Below, in pieces: positions 1 through 7,548 of a stretch of 64,000 bases of DNA. Both the position numbers and the translations under genes were made by a program. How positions within the stretch are numbered: the first letter of the stretch is position 1; each line of letters opens with the position of its first letter. Origin of the DNA: Laterigemmans sp052161645 (lineage in GTDB: Bacteria > Planctomycetota > Planctomycetia > Pirellulales > Pirellulaceae). The stretch is from assembly GCA_052161645.1 (NCBI GenBank), contig CP197414.1; one strand, 5' to 3'. The notes under the pieces are model-generated. The model worked only from the letters and a program-made list of their open reading frames with translations. It had not been told where the DNA came from and did not search any database.

Positions 1-59
1 GCCTGAGCGGACTGAGCAGCGAACTGATCATTCGAGCCAGTGAAGGTTTATTCAGCTGA
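1..59 (+). CDS. 3' end of an upstream gene (partial)
   Basis: Frame 3 is open from the window edge and ends at a TGA at 57-59, giving about 18 residues ending in EGLFS. A coding tail is plausible because the next gene starts about 90 bp downstream on the same strand, but the piece is too short to identify. Confidence 0.3.
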   Translation, partial: LSGLSSELIIRASEGLFS

Positions 60-149
60 ACCTGTTCAGAGCGTAATAATCTGGCTAGGCTTTTGGGAAA
101 CAAACATTCCCACATCACTCCAACGATAATTTCCGTGACAGAAACGAAC

Positions 150-1667
150 ATGTCCCAGTGGGTGCGCTCCCTCTTGGGGCCTCAGGTTGACCCGGTTGCT
201 GCGGGAGCAACGCTGGGTCGGATTTCCTCCGCTGATGCCACCGAAGCCATTTCTCTGCTGGAAACGCTGGGCGAGGATACTGAACTAATTGCCCGGTCCG
301 ATCCGGCGATCCTGGCCGCGCTCGCCTTGGCTGCTCAGCGTTTGGTCACCACCGCACCTGAGGTGTTGGAGTCTCTGGAGTCGCAACTGATCGCTCGCAT
401 CGTATCGGCTTATCCCCCGCAAGCCGCCAATCGCCATCGCTTGATGTATCTGTTGGCTCGCCAGCGGAGCCAACAATCGCTGGCCCTGTTGGCAAAATTA
501 CTAGCCGAGCGACCACCTCAACAGTGGGATGAAGTCGGCCAGGTATTAAGTCCGCTCATGCAACAGAGTGATTGGAAGCCCAAAGATTTCTTCCCCGCCG
601 CGTTGGATGCGTTGGTTCACCGCAGCGTGGCTTCACCGTTATTGGACTTGGCGAACTATCTCTTCCGCGAAAGCCGGGTCGATGAGCATCCAGCTGCCGT
701 CCGTTGCGAAGTCTTGGCTACCTTGCTCGGTGGCGTAGCCGATCGGCTGGGCAAGTTTGAAGAAGATCCGCGCACCTTTGGCGACTCCGTAGAGGAGGTG
801 CAGGAAGTGCTCAGCGAAGCGGTTGCGATCGCCGTATCACTCTGCGACGCGCTGGGACTGATCGGTTGGAAAGGAGCGATCAGCCAACTGTATAAGGCGC
901 TCGATCTCAAGCATCGGCGAGTCCAATCCGAGGCGGCTGGTGCCTTGGCACGACTCGATGTCGAGGCGGGGCGCCAACGATTGATCGCTTTGGCGGCTGA
1001 ACCCTCGGCTCGCTTACGAGTCCTCGCTTATGCCGATGAACTCGGGTTTGGGGATGCGATTGACGGCGAGTTTCGCACTGAGATCGCGCACTCCGAAGCC
1101 GAGCTAGCCTTGTGGCTATCGCAGCCGGGACAAATGGGAGTTCCTCCCACATCGGTCGAGGTCATCGATAGTCGGCTGCAGTATTGGCCCAGCTTCGAAC
1201 GGCCAATCGATTGCTTTCTAGTTCGTTACGCTTATCAATTTGGCGACCGACTCTACTCGAATGTTGGCATTACCGGGCCAATCGTGCATGCCATGGGTGC
1301 CGATTTAGCCAATTTGCCGATCGAAGATATCTACGCTGTCTATGCGGGCTGGCAAGCGGAGCACCCTGAGATTTTTCGTATCACGGCCGACCAGTGGAAT
1401 TCGGCCCAGCAACGACTCGCCACCCCGCTGTTGGACAATTTGGATCGTCAAGGTTTCGAATCGATAAAACCAATTGCTTTGGGCTTCTTTTTGGACGAAC
1501 ATGCTCTAATTGTCGAAGCAACTCGGGACGAAACCGAGTGTGTCGTCGTTACCGATGGGCTGGAGACAATCGATTTCGCCACTACCGGGCGACTACGTCC
1601 ACTTGGCGGCGACGAACTTTGGTACTTGTTCCTGGGACGCAAATTGCTGCGAACTTTTAACGCCTGA
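150..1667 (+). CDS. HEAT-repeat-like protein of unknown function
   Basis: A 505-residue protein from the ATG at 150. The frame stays open upstream to a TTG at 93, but the extra 19 residues look like non-coding composition. The first half is almost entirely helical with Leu/Ala-rich repeats of 30-40 residues, as in HEAT/ARM solenoids that serve as protein-binding scaffolds. The C-terminal third is more mixed and Trp/Tyr-rich and has no motif I recognise. There is no signal peptide or membrane segment, so it is probably cytoplasmic. A small membrane-protein gene follows 38 bp downstream and may be co-transcribed. The function is unknown; the HEAT assignment rests on repeat character only. Confidence 0.7.
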   Translation: MSQWVRSLLGPQVDPVAAGATLGRISSADATEAISLLETLGEDTELIARSDPAILAALALAAQRLVTTAPEVLESLESQLIARIVSAYPPQAANRHRLMYLLARQRSQQSLALLAKLLAERPPQQWDEVGQVLSPLMQQSDWKPKDFFPAALDALVHRSVASPLLDLANYLFRESRVDEHPAAVRCEVLATLLGGVADRLGKFEEDPRTFGDSVEEVQEVLSEAVAIAVSLCDALGLIGWKGAISQLYKALDLKHRRVQSEAAGALARLDVEAGRQRLIALAAEPSARLRVLAYADELGFGDAIDGEFRTEIAHSEAELALWLSQPGQMGVPPTSVEVIDSRLQYWPSFERPIDCFLVRYAYQFGDRLYSNVGITGPIVHAMGADLANLPIEDIYAVYAGWQAEHPEIFRITADQWNSAQQRLATPLLDNLDRQGFESIKPIALGFFLDEHALIVEATRDETECVVVTDGLETIDFATTGRLRPLGGDELWYLFLGRKLLRTFNA

Positions 1668-1705
1668 TCCATGCTCCCGCTTTCTCGAAAACCATTCATC
1701 ACATC

Positions 1706-1987
1706 ATGAATCAACCACGCCGTCGCCCGCCGCAGATGACGCTCAGCTTTATGCTGATGATGAACGTGGTTGTTTGCGGGATCCTGGGAGCGATCTACTG
1801 GGCCTCGCAAGTCCCGGCGATTCGGGATGAAATTAGCATGATGTTTGGTGGCCGCGCCGGCCCGTCCGAGCCAGGGCGTACAACACATATGATTTTCTTA
1901 ATCTTCACCTACTCGGCCCCACTGCTGCTCGCCGGCCTGCTTTCCACAATCATGGCCGTCTGGCGAATGCTCGAACGTCGCCGCTGA
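1706..1987 (+). CDS. Small two-helix membrane protein
   Basis: A 93-residue protein with an Arg/Pro-rich N-terminus, a first membrane segment at about residues 11-34 and a second at about 62-84, ending in an Arg-rich tail (RMLERRR). The positive charge at both ends predicts both termini in the cytoplasm and a short periplasmic loop. It lies 38 bp after the HEAT-like gene and could share its transcript. I recognise no family. Confidence 0.6.
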   Translation: MNQPRRRPPQMTLSFMLMMNVVVCGILGAIYWASQVPAIRDEISMMFGGRAGPSEPGRTTHMIFLIFTYSAPLLLAGLLSTIMAVWRMLERRR

Positions 1988-2210
1988 ATGCTTGCCGCTA
2001 AGAGTGAAAGATAAATGCGGCTGCCAGGAATTGCTCGCGACTGAGAACTCTCCGGGATTCGCATTTCCCCTCTTGCGCGATCATTTCCGCGACCTCGGAG
2101 CGCGATTTGCAACGCTCTATTCAATCGTTGCCTTTGCCAATTCGAGGACGCGGCACCAAAGCATCTTGCCGGTTGCCAAGCTCCTACCCGTTTTTGGAGC
2201 AATGATCGCC

Positions 2211-2564
2211 ATGAGACCAGCACTGACGTCGCCGGCCCTGAAGCAAGTAGCCGGACTGATCATATTGGTCGGAGTGATCGGCGTGGCCAATGTGTCGCAG
2301 GGACAACCACATCCTTATAAGGCTGATGGATTTAATTCCGGAACCTACCAACCCCGCGATGCATTTGCAGATAAGTGGCTTGAGGCCCCCAATTTTTGCG
2401 AAGAGGCGCTCGAAGAAGCTTATGAGCCGAACTATGCTCCCGACGCGAACGTTTCGGCGATGCGAGCACCAGATCCTAGTCCCTGGGAACTCTCCGGTGA
2501 TCGGCCTTTACCGCCGGGCTCAACGCTTTCATCCGAACCTGCTCGCGTCCCCAGCGATCCTTAA
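2211..2564 (+). CDS. Small secreted protein, hypothetical
   Basis: Using the ATG at 2211 (another lies at 2202), the 117-residue product begins with a signal peptide: a basic start, a hydrophobic run at about residues 12-27, then a likely cleavage near VSQGQ. The mature part is acidic and Pro-rich with no recognised domain. The open frame extends upstream to 1992, but that part lacks a signal-like N-terminus. The gene converges on the fusion gene at 2621. It may be a small envelope protein; no function is assigned. Confidence 0.5.
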   Translation: MRPALTSPALKQVAGLIILVGVIGVANVSQGQPHPYKADGFNSGTYQPRDAFADKWLEAPNFCEEALEEAYEPNYAPDANVSAMRAPDPSPWELSGDRPLPPGSTLSSEPARVPSDP

Positions 2565-2620
2565 TGGGTGGACAATTACTGGGTCAACGACTACGGGCTC
2601 AACGATTCATGGCTCGCTGA

Positions 2621-5452
2621 TCACTGGGCTTTGAGGATCCGTTCCAATGCGGCCGAAAATTGCGCGGTGGCAAACACATTCGAAATCCTTTTCATTTCGT
2701 CTTCTGGTAGATCTTTACCGAGCGGCCACTCGATAGCGTTGGCTTTCGCAATCTGTTCCATGTCCGCCATGAAAGCCTTCATGTCCCGCGGCCGAATGCC
2801 ACTGTGGAAAGCGACTTTGCCCTCGCCATCAATGATCACAATGCTGGGAAAACCACTTACACCATAGGCATCAGCCGTTTTGCTTTCAGTGATCGCAGTG
2901 CCATTGTCGATCGCCGAAGGTGTCTCCCAACCCATCGATTTTTTCAATTTGATGATCTGTTGCATATCGCCGTGGGCGGTATGAATCCCCAGAAAGACAA
3001 CGCCGCGTGGTTCAAATGTCTCGGCAAGTGACTGCATTGCCGGAATCATGTTGATACAGGGACCACACCACAGTCCCCAGAAATCGAGCACCACAATTTT
3101 GCCACGATAATCGGCCAAGCTGCGTTGTTTTCCATCCGACCAAGAACCGACCAACCACTCGGGCGCTGGCGTGGCGACTGGCAGCGGCTCGGTCTGCAGC
3201 GGCTCAGTTCGTTGCGATTGACTGCCCGGCTCTGTCGCAGTATCGGTCGCGGCGGGATTCGCCGCTATGACAAGTTCGGCAAGTCGAATCGTCGCGATCG
3301 TGTTCTCAGCAGGCACATCGCTAACAACCAACCGAGTCGATGCGGCTTGATTGCCGTAACGAGCCGAGACACGGACGAGCCCCCGCGGAAGGTTCTTCAG
3401 CAACGCCTCTCCTTTGACGTCAGTTCGCGTCACCTCGTAACGCAACGAATATGTGTTGCCTGGTTCCACCACGGCCCCCGGCACCGGCTTCCCCGCTGCA
3501 TCGACGACGGCGACTGGAAGGTTATAGCCATTGGCAAGTTGAATCGTACCAAAGTCGATCGGGAGAAAATCTTCTTTCGCATCGACATCAGGGGTATCGA
3601 CTGCCGCAAATTTATCCTTATTGATGAAAACACTAAATTGCAGAGCACCGTACCTTTCCGCTAGTCCACTGGCGATGGGGAACTCCAGTTGGAAGCTTCC
3701 CTCCGCATTGGTCGTTGTCGATTGTGCCTGCACCGCACTGCCTGCGCCGGCGGTACCAAAGGCTAGGCCCACTCTGGCGTTGGCCACGGGTTGGTCATCT
3801 TCATCCACCACGCGGCCCGTCAATTTCTGGATCGCGATCGGTGCGTTTGATTTCAGCTGATAACGGAGCAACGGGACTCCATCCTTAAGCGACACGGTGG
3901 CCTCGGTAACCACAGCTTTTCGCCCCTGCTGATCGACCAACTCCGTCTTGTTGGTGTTGGCAAGCTTCTCGGCGGAGACGACTTGCGTGTTATCAAACAG
4001 CGGGTCGGCGACGATCTCTCCTTGAACATTGACGATGCCCACGATCAACGCCCCGCTGGCACCAACTTGAGTCAGCTCGCCACGGCCATTCGCATCCAAT
4101 AGTCCAAAGGCCCGCGGTGGAGATTTATCCCAGGAAAATGATTCGCCTTTCAGCCAAGCTGCTCGCTTTGCCGGGTCGCTCTCTTCGGTGCTGCTAATGA
4201 AGGGTTGATCACCAAGTTCCCCTTCGCCTTGAACTTGCCAAACAGCGCCTTTGCGGGCGCGGATGTCAAGCCGCGTTTCAGGGTTTTCAGGTGTCGTCGC
4301 AACGCTCACCATCGCCTCCTCCGGCAGCAACCAATAACCTGGCTTCAGCCACGGAAACCATAATTTGACTTCGCCCATCGGTACTTCAATGCGATAATTG
4401 CCCTCCACATCGGTCCGGCATTTCGGAGCCCGCTTGTCGAGCTCTTGCGCCGACTCGACCAGAAAACCAACTTCCGCATCCGCCACCGGCTGGCTCGTTG
4501 CCGCATCAGTGACGCGGCCGACAATAGCATACTTAACCGCTTCGCTGTCCGATGCGATTGTTGCCTCCTGCGGTTGCGTCTGAATTTGCTCCGTCTCAAC
4601 TTGCTCCGTCTCAGCTTGCTGGCTCAGGCCAGTCACACACAACAAGCCGATGATTGCGACTGCGATGGTCGAACGCAGCCAACTACTTCGCTGCGGCTTC
4701 AGCAACGCGTTGATGCGGGTACCGACTTGCGAATGCCGACTGGCCATTTGCACCAGTCCGAACTGATTACCAGGACGTTGGGCTAACTCCAACAACAGTT
4801 TCGCATACGATCGGCGCTGAGGTTGATCCAGCGGGGCTGTCACCGCCGCGTCGACGGCTAATTCAATTTCGCGTCTCAACATGCGAGCATTCCAATAGAC
4901 TAGTGGATTGAACCAATGGATGATTGTGGTCAACTTACAAAGACCCATCAGCAACGGGTCCCAACGACGAATGTGCGCATACTCATGGCGAAGAATCGTT
5001 TGCAACTGGTCCGCCGAAAAGCGGGCAACCAATTCGCCTGGTAGCAAAATAACGGGACGAAAACAGCCAGCCACCGCCGGTCCCAATTCGTGCTCCGTGA
5101 CCACCACGCGAACTCGCCGTCGCAGCCTCGCCGAACCGCTTGGCGTTTTGCAGAACAATGAGCCGACACTGCCATCGAAGAAACGCTCGCGGAAGGACTT
5201 TGCCGCGGCGCGAATACAAGCATCTTTGGAAACGGCTGCCGCGTAGAAGCGCTTCCCACTGGCCTCCTCAATTCGCACCGCCCCCTTGTCTACCAGCCGA
5301 TTCAGCAGCGTGCGGATGGTGCGGTGACTGCGCTCGCGGATCGGCTGCACGCGAGCGATAATCTCAGCCGGAGTTTGCGGACCGCCCTCCCAGACGCTGT
5401 CCATCACCTCCCACTCCGCTTCCGTAATCTCCAGCTTCGCCTGCTCGCTCAA
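2621..5452 (-). CDS. BlaI repressor / M56 metalloprotease / thioredoxin-like fusion protein
   Basis: One 943-residue frame joins parts that are normally separate genes. Residues 1 to about 100 are a BlaI/MecI winged-helix repressor, complete through the FFDGS stretch. From about 110 on it is a BlaR1-type M56 zinc protease: the RPVILLP segment, HEYAH zinc motif at 156-160, then EIELAVD with the usual Cys replaced by Val. A membrane helix near 260-280 precedes several carboxypeptidase-regulatory-like beta domains (about 300-735). A TlpA/thioredoxin-like domain ends the protein, with C796-G-P-C799. The last third of BlaI and the first membrane helices of M56 are missing at the junction, as expected from an in-frame deletion in a blaI-blaR operon. 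The start is a TTG with a poor ribosome site; no in-frame ATG fits. Compare the intact pair at 43525-48074. Confidence 0.8.
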   Translation of the reverse strand: MSEQAKLEITEAEWEVMDSVWEGGPQTPAEIIARVQPIRERSHRTIRTLLNRLVDKGAVRIEEASGKRFYAAAVSKDACIRAAAKSFRERFFDGSVGSLFCKTPSGSARLRRRVRVVVTEHELGPAVAGCFRPVILLPGELVARFSADQLQTILRHEYAHIRRWDPLLMGLCKLTTIIHWFNPLVYWNARMLRREIELAVDAAVTAPLDQPQRRSYAKLLLELAQRPGNQFGLVQMASRHSQVGTRINALLKPQRSSWLRSTIAVAIIGLLCVTGLSQQAETEQVETEQIQTQPQEATIASDSEAVKYAIVGRVTDAATSQPVADAEVGFLVESAQELDKRAPKCRTDVEGNYRIEVPMGEVKLWFPWLKPGYWLLPEEAMVSVATTPENPETRLDIRARKGAVWQVQGEGELGDQPFISSTEESDPAKRAAWLKGESFSWDKSPPRAFGLLDANGRGELTQVGASGALIVGIVNVQGEIVADPLFDNTQVVSAEKLANTNKTELVDQQGRKAVVTEATVSLKDGVPLLRYQLKSNAPIAIQKLTGRVVDEDDQPVANARVGLAFGTAGAGSAVQAQSTTTNAEGSFQLEFPIASGLAERYGALQFSVFINKDKFAAVDTPDVDAKEDFLPIDFGTIQLANGYNLPVAVVDAAGKPVPGAVVEPGNTYSLRYEVTRTDVKGEALLKNLPRGLVRVSARYGNQAASTRLVVSDVPAENTIATIRLAELVIAANPAATDTATEPGSQSQRTEPLQTEPLPVATPAPEWLVGSWSDGKQRSLADYRGKIVVLDFWGLWCGPCINMIPAMQSLAETFEPRGVVFLGIHTAHGDMQQIIKLKKSMGWETPSAIDNGTAITESKTADAYGVSGFPSIVIIDGEGKVAFHSGIRPRDMKAFMADMEQIAKANAIEWPLGKDLPEDEMKRISNVFATAQFSAALERILKAQ

Positions 5453-5463
5453 TGGGGCACCAG

Positions 5464-5515
5464 TTACTACGAGTGTGATACATGGCCAGCTGGCTGGTTA
5501 TCACAGGCATAGTAA
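5464..5515. promoter_or_regulatory. Inverted pair of 17-bp elements, candidate operator/promoter of the fusion gene
   Basis: The 17-mer at 5464-5480 reappears inverted at 5499-5515 with 14 of 17 positions identical. The distal copy lies within a possible minus-strand promoter: TTGACG at 5523-5518 and GATAAC at 5502-5497. The proximal copy is 11 bp before the TTG start. Paired elements over a promoter are typical of BlaI autoregulation, and the intact blaI locus at 43451-43500 has the same arrangement with a different core sequence. Binding is inferred. Confidence 0.45.
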
Positions 5516-5692
5516 TGCGTCAAGCAAAAATTCTGAAAGTTTGCCCAGCACGGTCTCTGACCTAGCCAATCAGTCGCGAGTTGCCGCGAGTTGTCAGAGA
5601 AAATTCGATATCTGGGAACCGGTTTGCAATCGTTGCGTCAAGCAGTTTGAAAAATGTCTTGCGAACCAAACAGCTCAACGCGAGGTTAATGA

Positions 5693-6327
5693 ATGCGTGT
5701 CTTTCCCAACATGAACGGGTTTGTGGCGAACCTAAATCAGTATGGTGCCTCGGGGCAGCAGGCGCAGGCAAGCTGGACGCTTCGGGTTTCAGCGGGAAAC
5801 TTCTCCCCGATGCTCGCCTGGATTGAGAGCAACGCCGCAGTGATCACTAAGATAATCGATTCCCTAGATGTCACCGAAGAATATATTAACGTGGAGTCGC
5901 GGATTGCCAACAAACGCAAGGCGGAGCAACGACTGTTGAAGCTGCTAGAAAATCGCAGTGCAAAATTGGAGGACGTATTGGTTGTTGAGAAAGAGCTAGA
6001 CCGCATTCGCGAAAGCATTGAACGGATGGAAGGGCGGTTGCGATTCCTTGCTGAAAGAACCTCACTGAGCACATTCAACTCACCGCCGTTGCTCGGTCCA
6101 ACAACCAATCCATGGCTCAAGCCGGATTCGGGACGCGAGTCAGGGAAACCTGGGCAAACTCGATCAACAATTTGACCACTTTCCCAATCGCCGCGATACT
6201 GATCTTCGTGTCACTCGCCCCCTGGCTAACTATCTTGCTGACCATCAACCTGATCGTGTTGCTCTGCTGGCGAATTCATCGCTCGTTCCGTAAAAAAACC
6301 GCTACGGAACAGCCAATTCAGTCTTGA
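5693..6327 (+). pseudogene. Broken DUF4349-family membrane protein
   Basis: Frame 2 from 5693 encodes the hallmark DUF4349 core: FVANLNQYG, ASWTLRV, DVTEEYINVESRI, then a coiled coil ending in LEGRLRFLAERTSLST. Family members continue into a membrane anchor near the C-terminus. Here that anchor (ETWANSINN followed by a hydrophobic stretch) lies in frame 1 and is readable from the ATG at 6112, so a frameshift lies at about 6075-6130. The N-terminus is also missing: no signal peptide or lipobox is encoded before 5693. The intact family are envelope lipoproteins or membrane proteins of unknown function. An alternative is two short functional proteins, which I consider unlikely. Confidence 0.65.
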
Positions 6328-6519
6328 CCCTCACGTCCTGTCTCCAGTAACACCCGATCTCAAGAGACTGTCTCGCTCGGCAGACCTGCTCCAGGTGGTG
6401 GCAAACAGCTTCGCCGGCCTCACAGCAGGCACACTTGGCTCGACAAATTTTGGCGAGAACACCTCATGAATCATAGAGTGGGTCACGTACCGTGAGATCT
6501 CAATGCCGTAGAGACGTCA

Positions 6520-7527
6520 ATGCCAGGATTAACAAAACAATTATTTAAGAACAACCGCTTGAAGCACATTCGCCACCGTATTGAATTCTGGGGAATGCGC
6601 GGCTTGGCGGACCTGATTCCGTGTCTATCCCGGCGGAACTCACTCAAACTGGCCACCGCCATCGGCTGGGCTGCACACAAAGTCGACCGTCGCGGCAGAA
6701 GACTGGCCGAGCGAAACCTCAACTCCGCGAGGCAAACCGGCCAGCTCGAAATCCATGACAGCGATATCCAACCGATTATCCGCGACTGTTACCAGAACTT
6801 TGCTCGTAATTTCATCGATTTGTTTTGGCACGCGCGGATCAATGCAGAGAACCTGGCTGAGTGGGTTGATTTTGAGGGAGCCGAGGCACTCGATCTAATT
6901 CGCGATAATCCTCGGGGGGGCATCTTGCTGACGCCACACTTTGGATCATTCGAGTGGTCGAGTTTGATCGTCGGCCTATTGGGAATCAAACTCAACATCG
7001 TTATTCGCGACTTTCGCAATCCGTTGGTAAAGGCTGTATTTACGGACGCTCGTCAAGCCAACGGTCACCAGGTTTGCGATCACGAGCGAGTTGCATTGCG
7101 ATTAATTCGTTCGCTACACCGCGGCACGAGCGTGGCAATGTTGTCGGATTTGGCGGTCCCTCCACAACGGGCTGCGACTTCGGTCAACATGTTTGGCAAA
7201 CAAACGACACTGACGACGTTACCCGCGGAACTGGCAATCCGCTGTTCCTCGCCCATAGTGGCCGCCATTTGCGAGCCATTGCCGCACGGTCGTGCCAAGC
7301 TGAAAATTGTAAAAGTCGTCGACCCACGCCTGGATGACACGAGTTCGCCAGAGTTGGCCAAGCATTACACGCAAACCATTTGGGATGCGTTCGAGGCGGA
7401 AATCAAACGCAGTCCCACCTGCTGGCTATGGATGTACAAACATTGGCGATTCAGCAATCACGCGGTAATTGCCCCCGTTGCTGAAGCGACTGAGCCCGCT
7501 ATCAAAAATCGAACTAAAGCGGCTTAA
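6520..7527 (+). CDS. LpxL/HtrB-family lipid A acyltransferase-like protein
   Basis: A 335-residue protein of the usual family length. Enzymes of this family transfer a fatty acyl chain from acyl-ACP to a lipid A precursor at the inner membrane. The catalytic HX4E motif is present as H140-FGSF-E145 within GGILLTPHFGSFEW. The C-terminal WLWMYKHWRF matches the conserved Trp-rich end of the family. Other conserved blocks are the RN in LAERNLN and the YQNFARNFIDLF segment. The first membrane anchor is weak. The start is the ATG at 6520. Whether lipid A or another lipid is the acceptor cannot be told. The gene is monocistronic and converges on 7549-10017. Confidence 0.8.
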   Translation: MPGLTKQLFKNNRLKHIRHRIEFWGMRGLADLIPCLSRRNSLKLATAIGWAAHKVDRRGRRLAERNLNSARQTGQLEIHDSDIQPIIRDCYQNFARNFIDLFWHARINAENLAEWVDFEGAEALDLIRDNPRGGILLTPHFGSFEWSSLIVGLLGIKLNIVIRDFRNPLVKAVFTDARQANGHQVCDHERVALRLIRSLHRGTSVAMLSDLAVPPQRAATSVNMFGKQTTLTTLPAELAIRCSSPIVAAICEPLPHGRAKLKIVKVVDPRLDDTSSPELAKHYTQTIWDAFEAEIKRSPTCWLWMYKHWRFSNHAVIAPVAEATEPAIKNRTKAA

Positions 7528-7548
7528 TTCGCCGCGTCGAACGTCAGC

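Noticed and set aside
2568..2867. Plus-strand ORF of 99 codons running into the fusion gene
   Set aside because: Almost all of it is antisense to the thioredoxin-like end of the fusion; only about 20 Trp/Asn-rich codons are unique.
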